64,000 bases of DNA, taken from the NCBI RefSeq assembly GCF_001039355.2, contig NW_019773781.1, positions 165,933 to 229,932 of the forward strand, in the 5' to 3' direction. Each line of letters opens with the position of its first letter. The first letter of the stretch is position 1. Both the position numbers and the translations under genes were made by a program. The stretch is from Lingula anatina. Taxonomy: Eukaryota > Brachiopoda > Lingulata > Lingulida > Lingulidae. Under the pieces are notes generated by a model. It did no database searches and was not told the origin of the DNA. It was given only the letters and a program-made list of their open reading frames with translations. Below, piece after piece: positions 33,171-47,900 of this stretch.

Positions 33171-33959
33171 CTCAGAAATAAAGGAATACATAAATAAATA
33201 GATCATATTGGCAAGACATGGTTAATTATTTATTTAAAACTTTTTCACATCATGAAATTCCATTTTAACATTTTGTTTTGTGACGTACATGTACCACACT
33301 TCAGAAAACGTTCACTTCAACCTGTTTCTATTGCAGCATGTCCCATTTTACACAGCACTGGAGATAAAAGAAACGACAGACGTTGCACATAGACTCTATT
33401 GTTTAAAATCGGCCGCAATGAGTGCACGAGTTGAAGTTCCACTACATTGTACTGATTTACACTAAGGCGTATACTCAGTATGTGTAGGGATCGACAGCCT
33501 GAGAATTACGTCACTCTTGATTACTGAAAAAGTAGGTACCTTCTAGTTATCTTGTTTAAAAGATACTTCTCCTGCTTTCAATGGTCTTGAATTTTCTGTT
33601 ATCTCATATTTATTACCACGATAGCAGAGCCGGCGTGTGAACACCAACCACCTGTTGACGTGACCTTGACATTGTTGACACAGTCTCGTTTTGATAACGC
33701 TCTAGTTAAAAGGTTTAGAGCCAATCAAAAATTCGCAGACGAAAGTCAAGGAAAAATTGGCCAATCATAATCCTGCTTACATTTTACCTGTAAATGTCAA
33801 TGCCCAAGGAACGTGTAAATAATGTCGGTTACTAGGCTGTCAAGTTGAGAATTTTCCGTAAAAAATGAGGTCCAAATGGCTCTAAATCAAACCAAGCGTG
33901 AGTGTATGCTCACTCTTAGCTTACAGACACATCCACTGTACTGACCCACGCTGTATTAG
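33171..33959. promoter_or_regulatory. Probable bidirectional promoter, nucleotidyltransferase B / ANKAR
   Basis: The two genes start head to head within about 790 bp. The ANKAR leader exon ends at 33,959 with GTATTAG/GTAAGTT. No TATA box is evident for either. The part nearest copy B (33,171-33,432) is shared with copy A (21,230-21,713), and the ANKAR half is not. The assignment rests on gene arrangement only. Confidence 0.45.
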
Positions 33960-34580
33960 GTAAGTTGGCGATGGTGTAAAAGAATTTCGAGTGGAGCACA
34001 TGCTAAATTGCTGCATGTGTTTGAGACGGGGAGTGCTGCAGCAGAAAATGGCTATGTCGTTCTTGCACATGGATTTTGTGAACCCGTTTTGACGTTTCGC
34101 TTCAATTTCAATTTCTAGCTTTCATTTGTCAGAGCAAGTGATTGGTGCGTCCTTGTGGAAAAGTAATTTTTAGATGTTTAGAATAAACAATACTAACTTC
34201 TTAGATTTACTTAGGGAAGTTAGGTATAATTTAATGTATAGTTGTTGAAAATAAATGCATTTTAAATGTGACAATTAATATGATAAACTCACCCAGCATT
34301 TATGTACTGCAGGGTTATAATTGAATCATGAAGTAGCACTTTGACAAATTGCTGATAGATACACATTCTATATGCACACAGGTACTAAGTACAGCTGTAC
34401 TAGTACAGGTAAATGTGTTGCGTGCCTTATTTATATTTCAGACTTGTTTATCATTGTATAATGTCCTCCATAAAATAGTGACATATTAAACATGCATATA
34501 TGGACATAGCATCATTATTTGAAATAGCCTGTATTTTAATTTTTAAAACTTATTTATTGATTTGTTTATTTATTTTGTAG

Positions 34581-34599
34581 ATATTTCTACATTTAGAAG
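34581..34599 (+). other. ANKAR: ANKAR 5'UTR in the first coding exon
   Basis: The acceptor TTATTTTGTAG at 34,580 joins the leader exon ending at 33,959; 19 nt of leader precede the ATG. No upstream in-frame ATG lies in these 19 nt. Confidence 0.65.
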
Positions 34600-37500
34600 A
34601 TGACCAGCCTTGATGATCTGGTGGCTGGTGACGCCATTGCGGCTGCGATGCAAACCAACAAATACACAGCAAGTTTCTTTGAGAAATATGACACCTACGA
34701 CACCTACGAGCTGATAGCATGCACGCACTCGCACTGGTTCCTGTCCAGTGAAGACCTGAAGGTCAGCGTAGAAATGCCCCTGGGTTTGGTCAAGAAGATG
34801 GTCCCTCTGGGCCAGAACGAAAACCAGTGCTTGTTCCTCCTCCCCGAGGATGACATGGAGGGCTGTGACCCGCTGGATTTCCGGGAACTTCACCAAATTA
34901 TCCGTGAAATGACCATTGGCATGTACGTGTTCGGTCAGCTGCCGTCTATTTCTCTGGAGGCAAATTTCGACCAGAGCACCTCGTGTCAGCTGCCCCAGGC
35001 TTACGTGGACACCCGTCTTGGACAGGTGCTGATTAATATTGACTACATGATGAAGGCGCTATGGCACGGAGTCTACTTCCCCAAGGAGAAAAGGACAAAG
35101 TTTTCTGAGAAGTGGAGAAAAAGTTTGGATGTGAATTCCCAAGGGAAACCTGAAACGAAGAAGCCCTTTATTACAGAGTTCACCAGTGCAGGTAAAGAAA
35201 ACTCTATTCTAGTATGGCAACCCTTTTTTACTGACCACCAGGGTATACTAGTAGAATAGCATGGAACTACTGGTAATTGATCCTTGTCTACAAACTGGTT
35301 TTCAAGTAAGTTCTTTGTAAATTTTGATCCTTATGGATGAATTCTTGTTGGAACACTAAACATTTCAAATTGAGAACTCGAAAACAGCTTAAGACATCTC
35401 AATATTCTTAATCATGTTTGATAGTGACAAGGTGCAAATTGCTATATTTCTTGGATTTTCATTTTCAAACTAAATAACTAAAAATGTGTCACTTCATAAG
35501 TTCATTAGTTTTGAAACTTTCCTGGCTGATATGGAAGTCACATTTTTAGAAAAGTAAATTAAAAGTATTAAATTAAAAAAAAAAAAAACAACTAATAAGT
35601 AGGCATTTGAAACCTTTGTACGATGCTGCACGTGCACAATTTTACTAGAGTAGGTACTAGAACATAAATATATGTAGACTAGTGACTTTTGCATAACCAG
35701 AAAACCCCTTCAGTTTTGAACAGTTTAATGCCCAACTGATATTGTTAAACCTAAGGGGACTCTTCTGAAGTGTTTTATAGTACTAGTAAATGCTGCTTAA
35801 ACCCCTGAAATATGTTTGCATGTCGAATTAAACTCGTGCAAAGCTTTAACAGAAATCTTCGAGGGTAAAATCTGTCCCTTGACTTAATGCAGTTTTAACT
35901 TTCAGTTGCAAAGCAGTGTTTGTTTACACAAAACTTTATGTGTTGACATAAGGAATATATCACATCTTAATGTTTGCACAAGTCATTTTCCTTCTTTATT
36001 AAGATCATTTTAAGCGGCAACCAATGAATTTTTATGAGGAAAGGTTCACTGGCACAGTGACACCTGTTCTGTTGATCAATTTAAAACTCCTAATTGAATA
36101 TGAATAATACAACAGTCCACCTATTTAACTGTTTAGGCTAATGGTCCATTCAGATGCCAGGGGCCATTTTACAAAATAACCGTATCCTGAAAATTGGTTC
36201 AAATTTTTGGACCAGATTTTGAATCTACTTCAGTTCTACATCAATCCATAGCAGCCCTAGTAAACAAACAAGTAAATATATTACTAATAATTTTAGCAAC
36301 GCATTTAAATCTGGACTCTAGGCAAAATGCATAATTTCATTTAAAAAGTACTGTATGAAGCAAAATATTAAGAAATGTCATCCCCAGTGTGATTTTCGTC
36401 ATTTGTGATGCAAGTTTGGTTTCATTAATCAAGATATACTTGAAAAAAGTTCACTTGTCTGGTCCAAAAAGACCATGTGTGTCTGGACTTTGTGCATACA
36501 CTGCAGGGGCGGATCCAGAGCTATTTACTGACAGTCTTCCAAATAATCTTTGTTGATTCATCCTCTAATTTTGACCGTCTTCCAACAGAAAACATTAGAT
36601 ACCCGTCAATGTAAACTTGAAAATCTGACCGTCTTCCGGAAGACCCAGAAGACGGCCTAAATCCGCCCCTGCACTGTATTCATACTAGTATGAACATGGT
36701 GTTAACTGAGATTCAGATTGATCTTAATCATTGCCAGATTAATAATTTATAGAAAGTTAATTAATTCTTGGCATCTTTGTGATGTATTTTACATGTTGAC
36801 ATCCCTGAACCTTCTAATAATGAAGCGACGTGAACTATTTGACTTTGACCATGACTTTCATGAAACATAAAGCCACAATATTTCCTTTTTGTAATTAATC
36901 TCTTTGTGAAACATATTCACTGACAAGCAGTTTTACATTTTTAAGTTGAAAATTAAAGCAGCACTGTTGTTTACGGGTACTGAGAAATGGTTTATTATAT
37001 AGAATTAGAAATAAATACTAGTAGGTGAAAAGTTAAAGCCAAAAAAATGAATAAATAAAAATAGAAAATGATTTTAATTAAAATTTATAATAATAAGAAC
37101 CGACTTCAATGTCTTAATTTTTGTTTCAAGTTTTTGATAATGAAACAGACATGTAACCAGTGAGTATTATTGATTTTAAGGGTTACATAGACTTGGACAA
37201 CCTTGTATTAATATTGTCACAGTAATTAAAAGTAAACTTAGTCTAGGATTATGTTGTATTTACATGTTGCCTAGCAACAAGACCTCTTGCAGCCAAGAAG
37301 GATTTAAGGTTTGCAAGTAAGCTGCTTAATAAGATTAAGATTATTGTAGAAACTAAGATCAATTTACCTAGCAGTTGGTCCAAATTTTGTTAGCCATACA
37401 CAGCATTTGGACCTAGACTAAAGTACTAGTACTGGCTTATTTTAAGTCCACAATTGCAAATAATTCTCTTATTATTATTTTTTTTTTTTCATTTTATTTT

Positions 37501-40500
37501 TTTTATGAAGGAACTAGTAATACAATTTCTCTATAAAATAAATCAGTGGTGCCATTATAGTTATATTGATGTTCACATTATTGTGATAGGTCAAATTGTC
37601 CTCTTGTATCTAGTATGGCATGTGCGTGTGTGCACAGGTACTGGCACTGATACATGCTCATGAACATACAAGCCCCTACTGGTACGTACACGTCATAATG
37701 TGAATAGTTTCATGGTATGTTTTGCCTTACATGCCATAATATAGAAACAATGTTTTACATATATATTGTGTTCTTATTTTTAAACCGTTAAGATTAATTT
37801 TGATGCTGTGAAAATTAACAAAATGTGAAAGAAAATGGCATGGGATATTTAACATCCACTGTTAATCATGCTTGGATCATGTTTTCTGTCTCTACTTTCG
37901 CAGGCATGTTGGACATCACTAAAGATCCCGACTACTCCAAGGCCTACGAAGACATGCCAGAGGAAGACCAAAATAACGTCACTGTCATGGAGGATAAACG
38001 TTTCTTCATGAGTCATGTAGACGATATCCTGATGCAGATGACTGGCTATCAGAACAAGGTCTATCAGGACCGCTGCACTTTCCTCATCGACGCAGACTGG
38101 TCCGTCAGCAGTGTGATTAAGTTGGCGGAAGACGTGCTGGACCACGATGGCTACATGCGTCTTAAATCGCGGCTGCGGAACCAGCAGATCGTGATAAAGC
38201 AGTCCCTGGGGAATAAAATTGAGATTAAGCGTCAGCTCAAGTTGCTCAAGTTTATCAGCTTCATGGTGCCATTTTTGTGTGCAATGCGGAAAAGGATGAA
38301 GATTCCTGACCTGACCCGACTACTGCCCAACATGACAGGTAACGGAATTACTTCTCCAAGACTGTATTCCCAGAGCTTTTAGATCGATCTATCCCCGCGG
38401 GGAGTCTCACTATATTACTGTCAGATAATCCGGCTTAAATGTCCGTCCCGCCTACTACAAGCTGTAAGGGGGTAATTAACTTTCGTGTCCGCTGGGCTGA
38501 CAGCTATTTAGCGTGAACCCCCAGGGAGTTAGGTCGATCTAAAGTAGATCGATCTAATCTCTGGAAATGGGGTGCAAGACTTATGGTTTTCTGATACTCC
38601 TAACTTTGTACTTTCTAACATAATGTCAGCTAACTTAAAAAACTTTTGCGTAAACATGTTTGAATAACATTTACAAAACTTTTTTATGATAGAAATTAAT
38701 TCATATTGATCAAATCAATCGAATAATTACTATAAGAAATAAACAGTTTTAAATGTGTCAGTCTTCTAGTTGCTCAGACAAGTAGGCCTCAACTATGTAT
38801 ATATTAAAATTACAAAAAAAATACATCATAATGTTAAGTAAAAGGTCTGTTAGAGTAAATCAAATGTATAGAATATTAAAAATAAGTCTGAGAATGACAT
38901 CTGTACAAAAAAAAAATAATAATAATAAATAAATAAAAAAAATACAAGAAATGTACAAGAACAGTCAAAATAAATGGCGAAGGTAGACAATTGATGGTAA
39001 TTGTTTTTCTGTTTTTTTCCTATCAGGTGATGAGGTTAGGACTGAGAGAGAACTCCCCCCTCTTATACTTACTAATGACTACAAGTGCAAGAACTTTGGT
39101 TTCCATAATCAGTATTTCCACCTTCATGGAGGTAAGCTATGTGACAAACGCTTTATTCATTTTTATTAACATTTTACATTGGATTCACTTCATCATAGCT
39201 GCTTGAAAAGTTTTAAACTGAATTTCTATTTTTCTAAAACTTTAGTTGTGCTGTCCTTGGTGTAATGCAATTGTCATGTTTTTTTTTATTAATTACCTTA
39301 AATATCTTACAGTTTTTTTTTTTGTTTTTTTTTTTCATTTTTTTTTTCATCATCTGTATATTATTATCACTAGGTGTACAGTTTGCGTACGAGACGTCCA
39401 ATCCAGAGCCGCTGCCATCCGCCATCCAGCAGGAGACGCAGGCGCTCATGGATGCCGCCATTGCTCACAATAATAAAATCCTTGACCCAGATGTTCCTGT
39501 GACAGACTTTTATCCCATACCCATTAAGGAGATTGATGGGAAAAGGTATATTTATAATAAAATTGTATTTTTTTGCCTATGATCTTAAGTTACGTTTTTA
39601 AATGTTCGTTAGTGCTTTCATTCAAGTTACTTTTAAAAGGCCACATTTTAATCTTCATTGAAATTATATGTTGCTTATAAAATACCACAGTTTACTTCAT
39701 ACGAGAGAACTTTTCAGATAATTATTTGATGCAATTTGACTGCATAAGTTGCATAAGTTCTCTGTCAACATTTCTCCTCCCATTTTTTTATGAAGTGAGT
39801 GATATGCAAATGGGCAAGATACATGTATATGTGTAAGCTTTCATTGTTATCATCTTTCAGTTCTAATTCAGATACCACATCTGTGTGTAGACTAAGATAA
39901 TTTACACCCTCCCCTCTCTCTATTACTGTGAACAGCAATGTTGAGAAAGATTACATATTTTACATTGTTTTTATCATTTTTTACAGGTACTACGTCTTTG
40001 CTCTGGACTTCGAAACCTTTCACCCTGTCCCGCCTCAGAAGCCGAAATGGGTCAACGTGATGTCGGAGAAAATCCGTGACTTGAAAATGAAGCGTCCTCC
40101 AATGTCTGAGCACCAGGTGTTTGAGTACTTCAAGAAGTATTTTGGTTATAAAAAGGCAATGAAGTGTAAGGTGAGAGAGAGAAATAAGATAAATGAATAA
40201 CAGAAAAAGTAGGTCAAGGTGTTAAAGCAGATAAAAGGGGATAAAATATGTGTTGGTGATAGTTGAGCTTGATCTTTGTTTACATACTTCCATGAGTAGA
40301 TATTTTCTAGGAGATGGAGTCAACTTTTTGTTGGTTGGAATTAATAAAGTTTTCAATATAAACACATGCCTATTTATAATAATATAGATATTTTGAAATT
40401 CATATAGTTTTTATTTGCTGTTACACAATTATACTTTTATTTAAATAAGATAAAATTGATAAGATTAATTTTTGAAAAATAAAATTTCAGTTATTATGAC

Positions 40501-41518
40501 AATTTTCAACTTTTCCATTACCCAGACCCCCCAGGTTGGTTTACGAGAGGCTGCCAGACGAGGGTTGGTGGCTGCCTTCCACGGTCTTCTCCGGCGTTGT
40601 CCCATCCCTCGGCTGTCAAAACCTGACGACCAGGGATTTTATCTAGCGCACCACGCCGCCATGTTTAATAACCCTCATGTCCTCGGCTGGATGATTATAC
40701 AGCAGCTTGATGTTACACAGAAAAGGTTCGATAACTTCGCCTCTGTAGGTAAGTGTTGGATAGTTCTATGTCCTCTAACTTGGGGAATATATACATGAGA
40801 ACACAAAATTTTTAAATTTTATACTGTAAGTTTTAATTTTTTTGGAGGAATGAAGATATGTTAACACTAAAAGATATACTGAATTTAAATTCATAGTCTG
40901 AGCCAAAAATAAAATGATCATTTGGAATGTTTCAAAAAATTTTTCTGAAAGTTATCCATGCTGTTTTTTTTTTTCATTATCCAATATTTTCTTGTTCTTT
41001 TATATGCTTTGAGATCATAGATTCCAAATGTTTCTCTAAAACATATTTTACAGAATGTTTTGTGTAGAATTAAAATTTTAACAGCTTCAGCATGTGCTAA
41101 ATTTAGTTGCAGCATGAAAGGCAATTTATACAAAGTATTATATAAATATTATATGATGGATTAACAGAGAGATATTTATTTAGTAGAAGTACTTGTAGAT
41201 GTGAACATTGACAAAGCATTAAGTTTTGCATGGGTGCCAGTAAAAAGCATGTGGTTGAAATCATCAGATACAGGCAGTATTGTGTATGACAAAATGGATA
41301 TAACAGCATGAAAACATTAAATTTCACTTTGAAGATAATGAAATATGACAACAAGGTCATAGGTCATCAATCTTTGAATGATATGATTTTTTTTTCTGAT
41401 GAAGATGGCATTTCATGGGTTTATTTTATATAATCATAGACATGTAGGAGATGATTCAAACAAAGAGAACTGCAATCAAACAATGGTGACTTTATCAGCA
41501 CATGTGCATGCACCCACA

Positions 41519-41557
<39 letters not shown>

Positions 41558-41900
41558 AAATTCCATCATTTAATATAGCAGTCATACACATGCAGACATA
41601 CACCCCATTTCCATAGATTAGATCGACCTACTTTAGATCGACCTAACTCCCTGGGGGTTCACGCTAAAAAGCTGTCAGCCGAGCGGACACGAAAGTTAAT
41701 TACCCCCTTACAGCTTGTAGTAGGCGGGACAGACATTTAAGTCGGATTATCTGAGAGTAATCTAGTGAGACTCCCCGCGGGGATAGATCGATCTAAAATC
41801 TATGGAAATAGAGCCATATACTGCTATAGATTTGTTTGTACACATGCAAAAGGGAACACTTAGAATGTCACAAGGACATGCCTACACACACATGCATGTG

Positions 41901-41938
<38 letters not shown>

Positions 41939-44900
41939 CACATCCTGACACCTTTACAGATATCATTATATGCTATATTTTCTTGCTGCTACGTTCTGAT
42001 CACAGTCGGAGATGGAGGCGAGAGTTTATTCCGCTCCCAGTTCAAAGACCTTGGGTATACACTGGCACAGCTCCAGGCTTTAGATAACAATACCAGTTTA
42101 CCATGGCAACAGCTGCAAGGTTTACAGAGCACTCTGTGTCGTATACTCCCCATGCACGAACATGTGCATGTGTACATGTGTGCGCGCTCTCGTGACAAGT
42201 ACCGTGCATGACAAAGTCACAATGTTACACATAAACCGTATGGTTATATATGGGAAGTTTTGTCATGATCTGACCTTCCTTTGCATCCTGAAACATTTAG
42301 CAGCAGTGACGCTTTATTTTGACAATTCTGTGTTTTTTCAAGCCTCTCTGAACAATGCACATAATCATGCATACATGTGTACACCTTCTATATATCAGTT
42401 ACGGTTTCTTGATGGGAATGTACAGTACAACTGTTACTGCACCCCCCCCCCCTTCCCTTCATTGCACAAACAAAACATTATTTATCAAAAAAATATAAAA
42501 ATGGATGGATTTTGCTTGATTCAAGTATTTATAATATCTTGCCATTGCACTCCGATATTTATGTATATGTATGAATAATTTATTATAAGTTATACATGTC
42601 TGGGATGCACTGTCACAATATATTATGATCACATCACCATATCACAGTGTTGTATGTATCATTCATCCTAGAGCACTAAGTAACTTTCAGAACAGCTGTC
42701 TAACAGACCGCAGATCAAATATGATGACCAGCTAATAAAAACTTGTCACTTAATTCCCAATTACACACCGAATAGATTTCCGGTTACAGAACAAGCATTC
42801 AGGATGGTCAGCCATAATATTTGATCCACAGACCTGTTAGACCACTGAATGAACTGTTGATGTAGAATATGATGGTTGGATTTTTACCCACAAGCCAGTT
42901 AATATTTTTGCCATGAATGAAAGATTTATTTATTTATTTATTTATCATAACTGAAATCATTTTTTTTTTACTTTCTTATCATTTCATTTGTTTGACAGAA
43001 AAATTTTCTTAAGGCAACATTTGGCAAAAATGTCACAATTTGCTGACATGAATATAAACACTGAGCACTGTCACTTCCACTTTGAATTCACATCTTGTTT
43101 ATAAACTTTAATATCATTCATAAGACTGAAATGTTTCAGAGATGATCTAAGAATCTTTAACACATGAAAATAGTCAATCATCAGATTTTAAGTAAGAAAT
43201 ATTAGGGCTACACATGAGAGGCATTCATTGCCAACTTATATGCAAGTAAAAAAGAGAAAAATGCTTAATGATATTCATATATTCACATATTTAAGCATTT
43301 TGCAAATGTTCTAAGTCAAGATTAAGCCCAGGAGAATTTAAAATTAATGTTCAAATGTAGTTTACTGACATGGTAATAATTATTTTCCTCACAAGGACTG
43401 GAGGTTGGAGAAGGAACTCCAGGCGTTTCCAGAGCCAACGAAGGTATAACGAAAACATGTGTATGCATGCTGAAACCCAACAACACATAGTTCCAGTGAA
43501 GACTTTTGTTGACGATGATTAACAATTGAAGTAGCTTAATTAATTTGCATGCTGGTTGTATTGGCGTACTTCCATGTATGGTGCTATATTTAATATTTAA
43601 CACAGCTGTTTTTTCAGTGTTCTTTTACAGTGTCCCAATTTGCTGATACCTGTATGGGCTGTTATTTTATTATTGATATTATTATTTTTTTATTATAATA
43701 TTATCCCAAGTTTTTAATTGGATTGAGTTATACCAAGTGAATTGATCTTAGTTGTGATTAGGATATATGTAACCATTTACTATAGCTCAGAATATTCAGT
43801 ATTGATGATACTTATCTGTTACCTTAGCATGGCAGATATAGAAATTAAACATGCATGCCAGCCAAAGCCTTTAAATATATTAATTTCAAATTTTTTTTTT
43901 TCATTTATTAATCAAAGTAATCAACCCTGCACTTATTTGTTTACAGGAGTGTTGCACCGAGTGAAGTTTTTATTTGGTATTGTTTCACAAAATTAATGCT
44001 ATTTTTCTTTTTTGATGAAAGGAGGTATTGCAGTTCATTGTAACAAAATTGAAATTCTATATAACATAGTAACATTGAAATAAATTGATTTCACATTTTT
44101 CTTTGATGTGCAATTTTGAGTCAGTGATAAGTTTGTAGGGCATTTTTTTCTTTTAGTCAAACCATCTCCTGGCATAAATAAAAGCTACTGGTTTACATAC
44201 AAATTGATCGTATGATTTTTTTTTCTGCAAGGTGTAAAAAATCAAGGAATATGTACCTTGTATAGAACTATTGTTAAACCTGGTCTATTCTTTTGGTCCA
44301 TGTTGAAAGGTCTATTCTCAGTATGTCCAATGTTCAATTCTATCAAATCCAGGCATGTACTTTTGGTTCTCAACCTTTAGATTTCATTCCATTTCATGCC
44401 AGATACTTAATGCATGCTACAGCAAATTGATGGACAAAACTGTCAAACTGACAAGTGAAAAAAAAAAAAAACAAAACAAAAAGAAACAAACATCACTTTG
44501 TAGTATTCAAACTGTCACTTTATTAGAATACCTGTATCAGTTATTTTGGAATACTTGCCCTTTTCAGGTCCTACTCCCCTCCATCTTGCAGCCCGTTGCG
44601 GCTCCCTGGACACTGCGGCATGCCTGATGAGTATGCCGTTCAGTAACCCTCTCATCCATGACAGCATTGGCTGGGCGCCTGTGCATCACGCCGCGTTCTT
44701 TGATAACGCCCCTGTGTTACAACTGATGATCAGGAGGCAGCCGGCTCTGCTGGAGTTACCCACCAAAAATGAGTAAGTTCTGTTTGAGGGATAATGTATA
44801 ATTATTAAGCCTAATTAAAGTTTCTCAAAGAAATTTTACATCGGGTTGCAACCGGATGTGTCTTTATATTTGGCATGTACATTTTTAAGAAAGGGGGACT

Positions 44901-47900
44901 TATTGTAGCCAAGCACAATTATCACCACATTGATTAACTTTTTTTTTGCAAATGCTTAAAATTTACAAATGTACTTTTGAATTATTTTTTATTGTTATAA
45001 AAGTTATTTGAAAAATGATAACATTATACAATATTGAATAATATTTTAATGTTCTATGGCATTTGGAAGAACTGTTTTATAATAGTTATTAAAAATTTAC
45101 TAATCAGGATCATGATTAAAGGGATAATAACTCCTCGTATGAGATCTATATTTCACAATAAAAACATTGTGAATAATTCATAGAAATATAATATATTCTG
45201 TTTTACCACAAAAACGGCAGTTATAGCTATTATTCTGATATCTGAGCTTGTCTTTAGACCGTGTGACCTCCATTGATGGCTATACTCTGTTAAAACAAGA
45301 AACCAAACTTTTTAGAAAAAAAACCAGGGACTAACTTTGAATGTAAAAATGGATTCATTAACCATTAGTAAGTATGGGAAAATTGTTGTTTACTCCAGGA
45401 AAATTCATTTTTTGGCGAAACGAAGAGTTATTATCCCTATAATACATCACAGTTGTACCTTTATTTGAATTGATCATCATAACGAAAATTTCAACCTTCC
45501 AGTCTCAGATCCCCTCCCTTGCTGCTGGCGGCAGGTGCTGGGGCGCTGGACTGCGTGATATGTCTGATCAACCTCCAAGCTAAGATCACAGCCTGTGACT
45601 CCAACAAGAACAACATGGTTCACCTGGCCACCCTCAAACTACACACACACGTCCTGGAGTGGCTGATCAAGTGGGACAACAAGGAACTGCCCGTCTGGGA
45701 CTTACTCGTAGGTAAGTTGGTTGGTTGGTTTGCTTGTTACCATGGCAACTGTGATGTATTAGTGTATATCAGTCAACAGAGGACCTTCTGAGTAATGGTT
45801 GTTGGGTACTAGTAGCAGGACAATTCCCCCCCCCCCCCCCCCTCCGAAGAATATATATATATTTATATAATATTTATATAATATATTTATAAGTATAAAT
45901 GTAAAGTAAAGAGTACAAAGTTCAAATCTTTTCATTCAGCAGTTGTTGTCAGTGTAACTGTAGAATGGTACACTGGTACTGGAGATTTTCAGTAAATAAA
46001 CTTGTGGTTGCAACATTTGTTTAATTGTTATATCTCAATACTGAAATCATTGTATCTTATTTAAAAAAGAGAGAAAAACATAATTTAAAAAAAAATGTTA
46101 GCAGCTCAGCCTGCATAAGCAATGAGTGGCATAAGTGATATCTCAGGACCAATTAACAATTAAAATCCATAGGAAATAGGAAGTAATTTAACACAGATAA
46201 TAAGAAACCTCACACTGGTTCTGTATTCAGTGTATTGAAACTCTCTCTCTGTTCTAGGAATGATGAAGAACGAGGACATCAAGAAGAAGGACAGTGCTGT
46301 GAAGTGTATGGAAACTCTGTCTACTTCAGATCCCTTACACTGGCAGTCAGTACTTAAGGCAGGTAGGTACATTTGTTGTGAAGTTATATAAGGGAAATAT
46401 CCAGGTTTTCTTGAGATGGTTGATGCTTAATTTCATCCAGGCATGTTTTTAGTTTTTGAAACTTAAAATTGAGTGATCCATCTTTGATCTACATGTATTT
46501 CGTTGCAATGATTTTTTTCTAATAATTGTACAAGAATATTTCATTTTCACTGACAGTATAGTAGACAAAATGCTTAATTTTTAAAAGCGGTTCTATGTAA
46601 ATTAAGGGAATTATTTGGTAAAAATTGATAATAGTAGCATCAGACAAGTGTGATATTTAAAATGTTTTACAAAAATTACAGGTGGTGTTTCTGCCCTGGT
46701 GGAATTGCTCAAACTCGACAACGAAGAAATCCAGGCCGTTGCTGCGGCTACATTATGCAACATATCAGAACACGAACCAATCAGGCATGCTCTCACAACT
46801 GCTCAAGCTGGACCAATCCTCATCAAGCTCTTATCCTCCCCTGTGGATGACATCCAATCCCGTGCTGCGATAATATTATCAGACTTGGCGTGTGTCGATA
46901 ACAACCAGGACTCCATAACGGACCAAGGAGGCATTCAGCCATTGGTCAATTTATTGGACTCAGTGCTTGAGGATGTGTTGGTGAACGCAGTGAACGCGAT
47001 CCGTGTGATGTGCACAAATAATAACACCAACCAGTCGTGTGTGGCGGAGTGCGGAGGCATTGAGCCACTGGTGGAGTTCCTGACTGTCAACTCAGGTGAT
47101 AGCTCTTAGCAAAATGTCAGGCCTGCTGCAAATTTGTAGAAATATTGCAGCAAACTGCAATTCGTTCTTGCAAATGTGCTGCAATATGGCTGCAAATCAG
47201 CAGCAATTAATTTTTTTTCAAACCCCTGCAAACGTGTTGCTACAAACCTTTAGAGAGAGAGAGAGATTACATTTGGGAGAGAGAGAGAGAGAGTGATACA
47301 TGTTTCATATGAGAGAACAGGGAAAAGAAGGGACTTCACCTATTGCATTTTGACGTTTCATATTGCAGTATATTTTATTATCTTTTAAAATTCAGCTAAA
47401 ATTTTTGACTATGTGTGCAACTGAAATTTTCAGATATTCTTCAAGCTGCGGCATCAGCCGCCATTGCAGCTCTTTGCCGTGGACATCGTAAGAACCAGGA
47501 TGCAGTAGTGGCAGAGGGCGCAGTCAGGTGCTTTAAATTAAATCATAAATAAATAACCCTTATCTTATACATAACAGCAACAGATCTAAAACTGAAAATG
47601 AGTTTATTTTTGTTATAACTTATTCAATTCAAAAATTTACTTGTTTTATTATTAGATCTTCATCTAATATAAAATGCCTGTGAACATGTAAAAATAACCT
47701 GTCTAGAAATGGAAAGTAAGTTTATTTTATCATAATTAAATTCCGTCCATGTTTTTATGAACTGTAGGCCATTGGTCAACCTGATTAAGGGGCGTGGCAA
47801 CATCACAGTGCAGGTCAAGGCCGCGGCCGCAGTGGAGGCGTTGGCTGAGAACAACCCTCCCAGTCAACATGCTTTTCTGGAGCTGGAGTGTCCTAAAGTA

